DNA of 64,000 nt from Candidatus Obscuribacterales bacterium (GCA_021732025.1 JAKFVU010000080.1:80947-144946), one strand, 5' to 3'. Counted from the stretch's first letter, positions 9,362-18,620 are shown. A program made the numbers and translations. The notes: generated by a model from the sequence alone, not told the origin.

Positions 9362-10457
9362 GTCTCTTATTTCGAATGAACTCGATTAGTTCCTTGGTTG
9401 CATTCACCGGCGCGTCAGAACCAGGGCTGCCGTGCCAATCGTGACCTTTATAGCCAGGCAAAGTAATGCTCTTAATCTCAGCACCAGTAGGGGCTTGCCA
9501 CTCTCTTTCTCGCACAGCAGGTGTAACTTCTTCAGGCACAAAGACTTTCTTCAATTCAATGCCGTTGCCTTTAAGATAGCGCTGCATAGTCTTCTCTTCT
9601 GAATCCATGTGCAGGCCAAACCATCTTCCGTCAATTGGTGCCACCGTATCTTTCTCTGACTGTATAGACATGAAATTCATTCCAGCCGGAACGGCTTTCT
9701 CTCGACCGGTTGTCCAACCGCTGATATCTACAAGATTTGCTGGTCGATACTTCTCGGGCAATTCGGCAGCCGCTTTGTGCGCAAAACTAGAGCCCTGCGA
9801 ATAGCCCGTTAACGTGATGCGCTCTAAATCAACGTTATAGTTCTTGTTCAATTGATCAAGCACGCTAGCCGTATAGCCCACATCATCAGTCTTTGAGAAG
9901 GGGTACTGGCCATTATTGTACGAGAGATCTTTATTGGGATTGCCACTCATATAAAGGACAATCATGCCGTTCTTATCAGCCTCTTTACTCAAGCCGGTAA
10001 GCTCTTCTAGCCCCGCTGCTCCAGCCTTGGTACCACCGGGTCCCGGCTTATCGCCCCAGCCGTTAAAGACTACAAGCACTGGCGCTGGCTTTGCTGCATC
10101 ATAGTTTTCAGGGATGTGCATATAAATATTGCGGGCTGTGCCGTCAACTGAAACCGCAATAGGAACAGTGCTACCCTTTTCGACTTTAGCAGGGTCAGGA
10201 AACTCGACATTTGTACCCCGCACTTTTTCAACTGCGCTGTTGCGCATCTCTTTCCAGGTATCAGCGGAAAGATTAGGCGCATCTGAGCCCGCGTCAGAAC
10301 CCGCGTCTAAACCATTGTCTCGCTCGGAGACAACATCGCGTTTGTGGCTATGTACTGGTGAAACTGAATCGCGGGGCATTGGTAAGAGAGACCGTGGGCA
10401 ACGAATACTGTCGTACAAGTTGTACCCAGAATTGACTGGCCTCAAGCAGGCGAGCAC
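9351..10457 (-). CDS. PHB-depolymerase/feruloyl-esterase-like hydrolase (paralogue)
   Basis: A 368-residue alpha/beta hydrolase clearly related to the one at 6931-8088: shared VFNGWG, GYSQGSSFAH nucleophile motif and GHDWHG catalytic-His block. It also carries an Asp candidate in EKDTVAPIDG. Unlike its paralogue it shows no convincing signal peptide. The N-terminal 70-80 residues are polar and low in complexity (repeated DAGSD). The start is uncertain: GTG at 10457 gives the longest form, ATG at 10379 would drop 26 residues, and neither has a good ribosome site. The next gene starts inside its last codons. If it acts inside the cell it may work on storage polyester or a soluble ester. Confidence 0.72.
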   Translation of the reverse strand: MLACLRPVNSGYNLYDSIRCPRSLLPMPRDSVSPVHSHKRDVVSERDNGLDAGSDAGSDAPNLSADTWKEMRNSAVEKVRGTNVEFPDPAKVEKGSTVPIAVSVDGTARNIYMHIPENYDAAKPAPVLVVFNGWGDKPGPGGTKAGAAGLEELTGLSKEADKNGMIVLYMSGNPNKDLSYNNGQYPFSKTDDVGYTASVLDQLNKNYNVDLERITLTGYSQGSSFAHKAAAELPEKYRPANLVDISGWTTGREKAVPAGMNFMSIQSEKDTVAPIDGRWFGLHMDSEEKTMQRYLKGNGIELKKVFVPEEVTPAVREREWQAPTGAEIKSITLPGYKGHDWHGSPGSDAPVNATKELIEFIRNKRRGS

Positions 10458-10811
10458 TTTACGGCCCCAAAAAATGAGAGAGAGACAGTGTTACCTGTCT
10501 CCCCCACTTCCATCCCCCGATGAAACTTTTAAATTTTCAATCGCCCCTGTCTATTAGTAGGCTGTAGAGTGTGCCGTGCCAAGCGCCGGGCGATTCACAT
10601 TGCCATAATGCTGTCGCTAAATAACATTGACGTGACACTCAACTATCAAAACCAACGCATCTATATAAGGTTCGTTGAGCAAAGGGCAATCGAAAAATTT
10701 GAAAAAAGGCAATTACTGCAATGCAGTTGTTATATTCGCTGCCTATATTGACATCACTGAGAGGCGAACACCTCGCAACCCCCCGAACACTTCCTATTGG
10801 AGGAATCTCAC
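10458..10811. other. divergent intergenic region with one inverted repeat
   Basis: This gap separates two divergent genes and so must hold both promoters. The only structure I can support is a perfect 7-bp inverted repeat, GAGACAG at 10482-10488 and CTGTCTC at 10495-10501. It lies just upstream of the esterase-flavoprotein operon and could be an operator or leader hairpin. I find no convincing -35/-10 pair. Confidence 0.4.
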
Positions 10812-12050
10812 ATGTCACACGACCAGCCAGATCCGGTAAAGAACGCTGAAACACTTTATCACCATGCACTGGCAGGCGGCCCTGAATCCGCTGTTCAGAA
10901 CATGCGCAATGAATTCGAAGCCTCTAAAGACGACGGCTCATTCAAAACTATTCAACAGCACGATGATTATTGGAAGAGCGTCGCCGGAGAACTAGAGCGC
11001 ACCGGACACCTTCCTAGCATGACTGTGGCATTTGTCAGAGACAATAAAGGTGCATTCGATTTAGACGGCAACGGCGTCGTCAGCAAGCACGAAGTACTAG
11101 ATGTAATCAGCGACTCGCGTCAGAGCCAAGCAAACGGCCAAGGCATGACCTTTGAAGGAATATTTGCTGACAATCTCAGAAGCACTGTGCCATCACCTAA
11201 AGGCAACAAGAGTTTCTACGATCAAGTAGCTCACACAACCAAGGCCTGGGAGTATGACAGAGACGCCATCGAAGACGTTGACCTAAACAGATGGGACAGA
11301 CAAAACAATCGTCAACTCAAACGTGAATTGAAGCACGATATGACAGCTGATGCCGCTTCACCTCTATACGAAAACAACGGTGCCTTGATGCACACTCTAG
11401 ATGCATCGCACAAAGAAAACGGCCGCCTCAGCCGCAGTGACTACAAAGCCTTCCTGCGTGACTACAAAGATCGCGCTGCCAACGGCCAAGAAGACGAAGT
11501 CTACAACGAACGCAATGCCCGCTTTGTTTACAGCTTACTGAAAGGCGATCAGCCCGAGATCAAGAACGGACCATTCAGAGGAATCAACATCGATAAAATC
11601 GATCGCAAAGCTGGCTACAGCCCCCAAGATGATTTCACTCCTCACCAAGACGTAGCTAGGGACGACATATCAGATACTCAGCGCAATTTCGAAGCAGAAC
11701 AAAGACAAGACGAACTAGATCGCATTGAAAATGCCAAAGTGAAAAAGGCAGATGTCTGCGATAACGACTTAAAAGTTCGCCTCGACGACATGGCAACACT
11801 GAGACCCAATGAGGGTTACAGCCACGTGGCCTGCCGCTTGCTCGGCATCAAAATTGACCATAACTACAGCCCTGAAGAAAAACGCGAAATGAATCTTCTA
11901 GCTGGTCAATTGAAAAATATCACCACTGGCCATAACACCCACCGTCTCTACGAAGGCTTCATCATGCCGGTTTCGAATAACATCGAAAAACTGGAAGAGA
12001 TCAACCCAGCCTTCAAAGCTCGCATGGCTCAGCTGCGCGCTCAAGACTAA
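10812..12050 (+). CDS. EF-hand-containing hypothetical protein
   Basis: A 412-residue, highly polar and charged protein without signal peptide or membrane helix. One canonical calcium-binding loop, DLDGNGVVSKHE, lies at about residues 88-99. A second, imperfect EF-hand-like loop, DASHKENGRLSRSD, lies near residue 200. The region between is helical and rich in Asp, Arg and Gln. The start at ATG 10812 is fixed by GGAGG at 10799-10803, one of the strongest ribosome sites in the window. It may be a calcium-responsive cytoplasmic protein or a protein exported without a classical signal. I do not recognise a larger family. Confidence 0.68.
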   Translation: MSHDQPDPVKNAETLYHHALAGGPESAVQNMRNEFEASKDDGSFKTIQQHDDYWKSVAGELERTGHLPSMTVAFVRDNKGAFDLDGNGVVSKHEVLDVISDSRQSQANGQGMTFEGIFADNLRSTVPSPKGNKSFYDQVAHTTKAWEYDRDAIEDVDLNRWDRQNNRQLKRELKHDMTADAASPLYENNGALMHTLDASHKENGRLSRSDYKAFLRDYKDRAANGQEDEVYNERNARFVYSLLKGDQPEIKNGPFRGINIDKIDRKAGYSPQDDFTPHQDVARDDISDTQRNFEAEQRQDELDRIENAKVKKADVCDNDLKVRLDDMATLRPNEGYSHVACRLLGIKIDHNYSPEEKREMNLLAGQLKNITTGHNTHRLYEGFIMPVSNNIEKLEEINPAFKARMAQLRAQD

Positions 12051-12065
12051 AAAGCACAACACCAA

Positions 12066-12737
12066 CTACGGTTCTAGTCGATACCCCACCCCCCGGATAG
12101 TCCTTACCAAAGGATTATCCGGGTCGGTTTCTATCTTTTGACGCAAACGCAAAATTGTGGTGCGCACCGTTTCTATGGACGCATCAGAATCTGTCGGCCA
12201 CACTTTATTGAGCAAGTCATCGCCTGAAAAAACTCGCTGGGGGTGTCGCATGAATAATTCTAATAACGAAAATTCTTTGGGATAGAGTTTTATTTCAGTA
12301 CCATTGAGGCTAACTACATGTTGCACAGGGTCTAGCTCAAGCTCTCGCACTTTCAAAGCTTTGTATGTAACCGGTGTAGGGCGACGCAATAACGCGCGCA
12401 CCCGCGACAAAAGCTCACGTATATCAAACGGCTTAGTAAGATAGTCATCTCCGCCAGAGTCAAGGCCGGTAATGCGGTCGGGCACACTATTTCGCCCGGT
12501 CAGAAACAATACTGGTGTAGCTCCGCCCTTGGCTCGAAACTCTGTGGTCAAGGCAATACCAGTGGTATCGGGCAGCTGCCAGTCCATGACAATTAAATCG
12601 TAGTTGACTGAACCCAAATAAGCGCGAGCATCGGCACCATTGTGCACCATATCAACCATATATTTTGCTTCGGTCAAGGCGTCTTTGACTACCTGAGCGA
12701 TTGATTGATCGTCTTCAACTACCAGAACCTTTGACAA
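12066..12737 (-). CDS. OmpR/PhoB-family response regulator
   Basis: A 223-residue two-component regulator. The receiver domain has the acidic pair Asp9/Asp10, phospho-acceptor Asp52 in MDWQLP, and the conserved Thr and Lys (LFLTG, LTKPF). The C-terminal winged helix (LYPKEFSLLELF... ending in RTIRGVGYRLEP) binds DNA. I place the start at TTG 12737 because GGGAG precedes it by eight bases and the length then equals that of the sister regulator at 13713. Upstream in-frame codons up to 12818 would add an unlikely tail. It is a paralogue of the second regulator and may pair with one of the two sensor kinases at 14.4 and 18.6 kb. Confidence 0.9.
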   Translation of the reverse strand: MSKVLVVEDDQSIAQVVKDALTEAKYMVDMVHNGADARAYLGSVNYDLIVMDWQLPDTTGIALTTEFRAKGGATPVLFLTGRNSVPDRITGLDSGGDDYLTKPFDIRELLSRVRALLRRPTPVTYKALKVRELELDPVQHVVSLNGTEIKLYPKEFSLLELFMRHPQRVFSGDDLLNKVWPTDSDASIETVRTTILRLRQKIETDPDNPLVRTIRGVGYRLEP

Positions 12738-12919
12738 GCCAGACACTCCCAAGCCAATAGACAGATTATAGCGACAGTACAGTTCTAGAACGATTGATTT
12801 CTGTAACGTCATTGTCATTTTGCCAAACTACATTCGTCATACGGGCTATCCAGCAGCAAGCGCTCGCCATCCAAATTAGCAAATAGTCGAAAAACAAATA
12901 GACGAGAAGCAAAAGCAAT

Positions 12920-13669
12920 ATGTCAATCAACGAGTATTCAGAAGGCGCCGGGCCTTCACCGGCAGCAGCGCCGTCAACGGCCTCAATGTCAGCCATTGCA
13001 AATTATATAGAAAGTTACGCCGAGGCGAGCAGCACTGTCGCGCCTCTCATCATCGAGGCCCAAGAACTTTCGCCTCAAGCTCGTCTCGATATGTACATCT
13101 CAGTAGCCTCAAGAGCCACTAACTTGCACGTTATGGAAACAGCCTTTGGCATTGCCTTACGCACTATTCGTGCCATTCAAAATGCCTCTATATCAAGCAC
13201 CATGCCCACCGCCGCCAAATTGAAGACCTGCGAAACACCAATTCTCAATCTATCTCTTGAATTTGCCGGTAAAAGTCCCGAATGGCGCGCTCTAATTGTC
13301 CACATGATGATAGAAAACGTCGGCACTGGCTCAGGGCACTTAAGTATCAATCGTGCTAAACAAGTTCTAAAAGATATTGCCAAACGAACACCTTTTATCA
13401 GTCTTGTGAGCGAGCTAAAACTGGCGACGGGCTCAAGGCGTATGGCCGCCATCTACCTATTGGGTTGGCTCAAACACGAAAAGGCCATTGAACCGTTGGT
13501 GGAAGCCTATGAAGTGGCCAATGAGCAGCAACAAAGCGCCATTGTAGAAATGTTAGAAGAGCACTATAGCCACAAAATGCCGTTCTACCTCAAGTGGCGC
13601 TGCACAAATCGACAATCCCCTACCCCGGCTTTGGCAAAGTTGATGCATTTGCTTGATTTCGAGGCATAG
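12920..13669 (+). CDS. hypothetical HEAT-like helical protein
   Basis: A 249-residue cytoplasmic protein, almost entirely helical by composition. The C-terminal part (RRMAAIYLLGWLKHEKAIEPLVEAY...) looks like one or two HEAT-type repeats, which usually mediate protein contacts. The N-terminal 25 residues are Ala/Pro/Ser-rich. No catalytic motif is visible. It stands between two response-regulator genes, divergent from the first and 43 bases before the second on the same strand, so it may share the second regulator's promoter and take part in that signalling circuit. A weak GAGAAG at 12903-12908 is the only ribosome-site candidate. Confidence 0.6.
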   Translation: MSINEYSEGAGPSPAAAPSTASMSAIANYIESYAEASSTVAPLIIEAQELSPQARLDMYISVASRATNLHVMETAFGIALRTIRAIQNASISSTMPTAAKLKTCETPILNLSLEFAGKSPEWRALIVHMMIENVGTGSGHLSINRAKQVLKDIAKRTPFISLVSELKLATGSRRMAAIYLLGWLKHEKAIEPLVEAYEVANEQQQSAIVEMLEEHYSHKMPFYLKWRCTNRQSPTPALAKLMHLLDFEA

Positions 13670-13712
13670 TGTTTCTAGCAGAAACCCTACTAACCTAGAT
13701 CGCCGATAATTC

Positions 13713-14387
13713 ATGACAGCTCATATTCTGGTCGTTGAAGACGATGAAAAAATCTCCGAGGTTTTACAAGACTGTCTTGTCGCGGCTGGTTACGAAGTAG
13801 AAGTTGCTCACAGTGCGGAGGCCGGTAGCGCACTGCTGGCACAGAAGACCTATAATTTGCTCATTCTAGACTGGCAACTGCCCAAGGCCACTGGCTTAGA
13901 TTTATGCAGCGAAGTACGTTCGCGCGGCATCAACACACCAGTTCTTTTTTTAACCGGTATGGATTCGGTAGTGAACAAAATGGCCGGCCTCGACAGCGGC
14001 GCCGATGACTATTTAACCAAACCCTTTGCCTTGCCAGAAGTATTGGCACGGGTACGAGCTTTGCTGCGGCGGCCCCAAGCCTTGCAGTACAAGCCACTAT
14101 CGGTAGGAAATTTGGAGCTTGATCAAAGAAGCAAAACAGTTAAACTCAACGGCGAGCCTGTGAAGTTGCATCCCCAAGAATTTACGGTGCTAGAGCTATT
14201 GATGAGTAATCCTGGTCGAGTATTCTCGGGCGAAGAATTACTATCACGAGCTTGGCCAACAGACTCAGACGCTACCAACGAAGCCGTACGCACAGTGATT
14301 TTGCGCATTCGCAAAGTAGTGGATATTGATAGCGATAATCCGATAATTACGACCATCAAAGGTTTTGGCTATCGGCTAGAGGTTTAG
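13713..14387 (+). CDS. OmpR/PhoB-family response regulator (paralogue)
   Basis: A 224-residue regulator with the full receiver set: Asp10/Asp11, phospho-acceptor Asp53 in LDWQLP, Thr81 and Lys103 in LTKPF. The winged-helix output domain ends in TTIKGFGYRLEV. It resembles the regulator at 12066-12737 along its whole length (for example the PTDSDA-x-x-E-x-VRT block), so the two are duplicates. It ends 20 bases from the convergent gene for a sensor kinase, which is the likely partner. No good Shine-Dalgarno site precedes the ATG; coupling to the upstream HEAT-like gene on the same strand is possible. Confidence 0.9.
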   Translation: MTAHILVVEDDEKISEVLQDCLVAAGYEVEVAHSAEAGSALLAQKTYNLLILDWQLPKATGLDLCSEVRSRGINTPVLFLTGMDSVVNKMAGLDSGADDYLTKPFALPEVLARVRALLRRPQALQYKPLSVGNLELDQRSKTVKLNGEPVKLHPQEFTVLELLMSNPGRVFSGEELLSRAWPTDSDATNEAVRTVILRIRKVVDIDSDNPIITTIKGFGYRLEV

Positions 14388-14407
14388 TTTTAAACATCGT
14401 TTTAGTT

Positions 14408-16267
14408 TTAGGCTAACTGCAAATTCAGTGAGAACCAGAACACTGCACCACCGGCAGGGGCATCTTTAACACCAATCTCACCGCCGTGCTGCAAAATAAT
14501 TCGGCGACAAATAGAAAGCCCTAAACCGAAGCCACTAGAACGATCACGGCTACTATCAGCTTGTAAAAAGCGCTCAAAAATCTGCTCTTTCTTAGACTCT
14601 GGAACACCCGGCCCTTGATCAACTAGCTCAAAAGTTACCTTGGGTTTGTCGCCCTTAGACACTCGACAAGACATAGACAATAAGCCATTTTTAGGTGAGT
14701 ATTTAATTGCATTCGTAAGCAAATTCAGAATAACTTCAAAGATATAATGGCTATCGGCAGCAACCAAACAGGGCTCAGCGAAAAGCTCTAGCCTCAATGC
14801 TTTTGGCTCTAGCTGCGGGCTAATTAAATCGCCAGCCTGCCTAACCAGGGCGGCAAAATCAAGTGTTTCAATTTTTAGTTCAAGATTAGAACTATCAATT
14901 CTTTCAATTTCAAGCAAGCGATTGATCATACCGAGCAAAAGGGCCGAGCTTGATCTGGCGATCTCAAGCTTAGCGCCGACCACATCAGGGATGGGACCGT
15001 ACAGACCAGCAATGGTCATCTGCAAAACACCACTCAAACTGGTAAGTGGGGTACGCATGTCATGGCTGACCATATTGAAAAAATCGCTCTTGGCCTGCTC
15101 TAAAACAAGACGCTGAGTTTCATCTACTAATGTCGTTAGATACTTAGCCGATCCAGCTGCGTGATATTCAATTACTGAGGCATTGACAGGTACTATTTCG
15201 CCATCTGGCCCAGCGGCAAACAATGCCACTGACTTTGAATCTGCCACTAACCTAGCAAAGAGACCCTCTTTCTCAGCCGCTTTCATGCGAAATATCTTGT
15301 CGATTTTAGCATTGTCAAAATATTCAATATCTATACCGAACAGTTGTTCCGCCACCGCATTTAGTGACTCGACATTTCCTGCTCTGTCGGTCACAAATAG
15401 TGCTGCCGGAATTTTATTAATCACCATAGTTAGCTCATCACGCGACTCTTCAATAGTCGAGAGCATTTCTTTTTCTTTCTCGCGTGCCGAATTTAGAGCA
15501 GCAGCCATCTGCCTAAAGGTTTTATCAAGAGCACCAATTTCGTCGGCTGAATTAAGCGGAGATAACAAAGGCAAGCCCCGAGCCAATCTCTCGGAATTTA
15601 CTCGCACCACATTAATGCGACGAACTATCAAAATACCAACTAAGGCAGCGATTGCTAAAGCAACCAGACTATTTGCAACAATCACAAATTGACAGAACTG
15701 TCTAAATGCTAAGCGTGATTCGCTTTCTTGGATACTCGCCTGTTCAACGTCTTTCTGCGCTTTGCGCCCCACTTCTTTCAGCGTATAGAGAAAGGCAACC
15801 GTAGCGTCTTTTAGCCTACGGTTGCGATCCAAATTATCAAAGAACGAGCCGACTTGATTATTCTCATCCGGACTAAACTGCGAACCATCTAGAGCCAGTA
15901 GGTATTCCTTGCCAACTTTCTGTAAGTGGCGCCCCGTCTCTTTATCTACATCACGGCTATTCAGTAGCATTGCCAGAGCATCAAGCTCAGAGCGATACTT
16001 AGATAAATACTCGCGGTAACTCTGTCTATCCGATGGCTTATTGAACATCTTAAACTGCATCAAACTCTGTATAGCAAAATAGTTTGCTATAACAATATCG
16101 TTTGTATGCTGCACGATGTTGCGGCGAACAGAAAGCTCATCGGCAAAGCGTTCCAGCGACACAAGTTGTCGTTGCATCTCACCATAAAGCAGCAAATTGA
16201 TAACCAATGGAATAGCCATGGTCAATGCAATTTTGGCGGCAAGCCTGGTTTTGAGGAACGACAGCAT
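14408..16267 (-). CDS. membrane sensor histidine kinase with PAS domain
   Basis: A 619-residue kinase. Order: membrane helix (about 9-28), extracytoplasmic sensor (30-190) with SLMQFKMF and SQFSPDENNQV motifs, membrane helix (191-216), HAMP-like linker, coiled coil, PAS domain (about 275-385), dimerisation domain with phospho-acceptor His402 in VSHDMRTPLT, and a catalytic ATP-binding domain (N box in LTNAIKYS, G boxes DQGPGVP and GFGLGLS). The sensor has no name I recognise but is shared with the kinase at 18621. It starts 16 bases after the stop of the gene at 16284-17315, so both are probably one operon. Confidence 0.9.
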   Translation of the reverse strand: MLSFLKTRLAAKIALTMAIPLVINLLLYGEMQRQLVSLERFADELSVRRNIVQHTNDIVIANYFAIQSLMQFKMFNKPSDRQSYREYLSKYRSELDALAMLLNSRDVDKETGRHLQKVGKEYLLALDGSQFSPDENNQVGSFFDNLDRNRRLKDATVAFLYTLKEVGRKAQKDVEQASIQESESRLAFRQFCQFVIVANSLVALAIAALVGILIVRRINVVRVNSERLARGLPLLSPLNSADEIGALDKTFRQMAAALNSAREKEKEMLSTIEESRDELTMVINKIPAALFVTDRAGNVESLNAVAEQLFGIDIEYFDNAKIDKIFRMKAAEKEGLFARLVADSKSVALFAAGPDGEIVPVNASVIEYHAAGSAKYLTTLVDETQRLVLEQAKSDFFNMVSHDMRTPLTSLSGVLQMTIAGLYGPIPDVVGAKLEIARSSSALLLGMINRLLEIERIDSSNLELKIETLDFAALVRQAGDLISPQLEPKALRLELFAEPCLVAADSHYIFEVILNLLTNAIKYSPKNGLLSMSCRVSKGDKPKVTFELVDQGPGVPESKKEQIFERFLQADSSRDRSSGFGLGLSICRRIILQHGGEIGVKDAPAGGAVFWFSLNLQLA

Positions 16268-16283
16268 CTATTTTTGTCTATTC

Positions 16284-17315
16284 CTAATTGTCCGCTTTAT
16301 GGTTGATCTTGTTGACAATTGAGTCAGACACTGGACCTTCGCTAAAGTAAGGGCCAGAAATTGCTTCGCCACGGTCAGACCAATCGAACATCATCCAGGC
16401 ATTCATCTTGCCATCATGGCTGGCAGGTAGCGGTTTGAATGGCTGGGCTGTTTTGAAGAACTGGCGCAACTGGCTCTCCGCCTCAGGTTGAGCAGTTTCT
16501 CCACCGATTTGCAGATCAACTATTTCACCGGCTTTGTCAACTTTGATGGCAGCGTAAATGCTTTTGCCTTTAGAGTCTTTGCTAGTAACGGTCTTATCTC
16601 TCTTCCATAGCTTCATGATGCGGTCTAGCAGATCGTCGCTATCACTCGGCACCCATTTGCTATCGTCTCCGTCACCAGGTGTAGCAGCGCTAAAAGAAGG
16701 GCTAGAGGAGCCCGAAGACGAATCAGCGCTATCGAAACCCTCTTTCTTATCGTCGCGATCGGGATTCAGCCCCGAAGATTGGCTAAACTTACCGTCTTTG
16801 CCCTCACTTTCAAACTTCCAAAAATCTTTGTCAATTTTCCACTCACCGTCTTCTTTCACTAAGGCTACTTGGCCTTTGAGTGAGCATTTAGCATCGGGCT
16901 TCATCATATCTTTGTACGACTTAGGTATCTCCACTGCCTCAATATTAAAAATCTGCCTGGCTGGTGTGCTCAAAGCGACATCCTTGCCCACTACTTTTAT
17001 CTTGCTTGGCTCTTGACCGCCAAATGCTTCAGCCATCTTCATCATCATGGCAAATTCTTCGGGCTTTTCCTTACGCTCTTTCTCAAACTCAAGCTGCTTA
17101 ACGACAATACGCTTAGAGAAAAATCCGTGCACTTCTAAGGGAAACTTGGTCTTAGCCTTTGCGGCATAATAATCCATAATAAATTGAGCCGGGTCGCTCA
17201 CTGCGGCGGCAAATGCTGGCAGGTTAAGAACAAGTGCGGCTGATAGTGACAGAGCACCTGAGAGAGCAAGCGCCATGCGGCAGATCTTCTTAGAGTTTGC
17301 GGCTGATGAATTCAT
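16284..17315 (-). CDS. secreted hypothetical protein, NTF2-like plus TonB-C-like halves
   Basis: A 343-residue exported protein. A signal peptide (about residues 1-37, ending in AFAAA) is followed by a domain of about 130 residues whose pattern (FIMDYYAAKAK..., then VALVKEDGEWKIDKDFWKF) is that of NTF2/DUF4878-like ligand domains. After a Ser/Asp-rich linker comes a segment resembling the TonB C-terminal fold (YAAIKVDKAGEIVDLQI... ending in MMFDWSD). AAAGGA upstream of the ATG supports the start. It is encoded directly before a sensor kinase, so it may present a periplasmic signal to that kinase; this is inference from position. Confidence 0.65.
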   Translation of the reverse strand: MNSSAANSKKICRMALALSGALSLSAALVLNLPAFAAAVSDPAQFIMDYYAAKAKTKFPLEVHGFFSKRIVVKQLEFEKERKEKPEEFAMMMKMAEAFGGQEPSKIKVVGKDVALSTPARQIFNIEAVEIPKSYKDMMKPDAKCSLKGQVALVKEDGEWKIDKDFWKFESEGKDGKFSQSSGLNPDRDDKKEGFDSADSSSGSSSPSFSAATPGDGDDSKWVPSDSDDLLDRIMKLWKRDKTVTSKDSKGKSIYAAIKVDKAGEIVDLQIGGETAQPEAESQLRQFFKTAQPFKPLPASHDGKMNAWMMFDWSDRGEAISGPYFSEGPVSDSIVNKINHKADN

Positions 17316-17576
17316 TATTCGGTCCTTTCGAACGGGCTTGACGTGAGCTGAGTAAGATCAAGAACGTAAAAATAGCAGAATTAGAGCTTAGTTACTTCCT
17401 TACTACCCAAGGTTATTGTTAGCATTCGGGCGTACCTATCATAACCAAAACCAATCTTTAATTAGCCAGACAAACTCAAAGAAAGCTATATGCTCCCGAA
17501 TCTGATGATTTTTATCTGCCAAATTGGCAGGTAGCGCATTTCTTGGCCTAATCAAAACATTCATTTAGACAGAACT

Positions 17577-18035
17577 ATGGCAACCAACAAACAGCACCAA
17601 CCTGGAGAGTCAGCCCTGGCTACCAGAACTACAATCAAAATCGGTCTATTGGCACGCATGCTGATCTTTTGTCGCAAAGCAGCAATAGGCATTTGGTCAA
17701 TTGGCCAGCTCAACAAAGAAACTCAAATAGCCCTTGACTGCTGGATTTTAGCCTGTGCGGCCACCGACAGAGCAATCAAGCAAAAAGCAATTGCAGCAGT
17801 TCAACTGGAGCGCTTTGGCACCTGGCTGGCAGCTTTAGAACCGCAGTACAAGACCCGCTACGCCGCTGCTTTGCATGCCCGTCAACGAAAACTCGAAGTG
17901 GCAGTTTACGAGGCTAATTACAATTTCAATGGACTAAACAAGCAAGAGCAGAGATGGATCAAGCGCCTCATCAAGCTCAAAAGCACAATCTCCTTTTTCG
18001 TTATTCAAAACAATCAAAAAAACTTAGCACAATGA
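17577..18035 (+). CDS. hypothetical helical protein, coupled pair member 1
   Basis: A 152-residue basic, helical protein with no signal peptide and no motif I recognise. A moderately hydrophobic stretch around residues 20-45 may be amphipathic rather than membrane-spanning. No ribosome site is visible before the ATG. The stop overlaps the start of the next gene as ATGA (18032-18035), so the two proteins are probably made together. It stands alone between two sensor-kinase operons. Confidence 0.55.
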   Translation: MATNKQHQPGESALATRTTIKIGLLARMLIFCRKAAIGIWSIGQLNKETQIALDCWILACAATDRAIKQKAIAAVQLERFGTWLAALEPQYKTRYAAALHARQRKLEVAVYEANYNFNGLNKQEQRWIKRLIKLKSTISFFVIQNNQKNLAQ

Positions 18036-18436
18036 GAGACAACAACAACAACAACTCTAACAGCAACAGCAATGCCCCAGAGAACGGCAAACTACTGGCA
18101 TTGCAAGAATCAGCAACAAGCACACTGGCATCGCTAAAGAATCTGGCTCTTCAATTTCGCCAGCATCAAGGCCTGCGGCAACAGCTTGAAACTAGCTTAG
18201 CTGAGGCTCTCAAAGAGAACGACGACATTGAGAGCCCAGAAATAATCGCTGTTGCATCGCAGATATCTGAGCTAATTTCCATTGAGACCGCCATCATAGA
18301 AGGCCTGCGAATTCTTCAGTCACCAGAAGCGAACATAGTAAGAGATCAGGCACTACTTGCGCCACCGCGCTCAACTGATGCAACTAAAGGCGGAACCAAA
18401 AGAGATGAGGAAGGTTTTTATTTCCCAAGGCGCTAA
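18032..18436 (+). CDS. hypothetical protein with poly-Asn N-terminus, coupled pair member 2
   Basis: A 134-residue acidic, helical protein. The N-terminus is low-complexity (a run of five Asn and then alternating Ser/Asn), followed by a probable coiled coil of about 90 residues (AEALKENDDIESPE) and a polar tail ending in YFPRR. The chosen ATG overlaps the stop of the preceding gene (ATGA), which argues for translational coupling. A longer frame from 17954 would lie almost wholly inside the upstream gene and is unlikely. Function unknown; it may form a complex with its partner. Confidence 0.55.
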   Translation: MRDNNNNNSNSNSNAPENGKLLALQESATSTLASLKNLALQFRQHQGLRQQLETSLAEALKENDDIESPEIIAVASQISELISIETAIIEGLRILQSPEANIVRDQALLAPPRSTDATKGGTKRDEEGFYFPRR

Positions 18437-18532
18437 GTAAAACGCTAAGTAAACAGTTGAGATGACCCGTTGAGAAGAAGCGCTGAGGCCAAGAGTTAGA
18501 GTAAAGCCCAGCCATCACTCAAATTGATTTCT

Positions 18533-18570
18533 AAAACAGAAAGTTTTTTGCGCAAAAAACTTTCTGTTTT
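18533..18570. terminator. perfect 38-bp palindrome between convergent genes (copy 1)
   Basis: The left arm AAAACAGAAAGTTTTTTGC (18533-18551) is the exact reverse complement of the right arm (18552-18570). Weaker pairing extends outward on both sides. It lies between a gene ending at 18436 on the plus strand and one ending at 18621 on the minus strand. T runs occur inside the arms, so it can act as a bidirectional terminator. A near-identical copy is at 40346-40383, again between convergent genes. Confidence 0.75.
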
Positions 18571-18620
18571 GGAAATTGATATAGATGCTACTGCTAGTTT
18601 TCAGCAATTTTTGCGATCTC

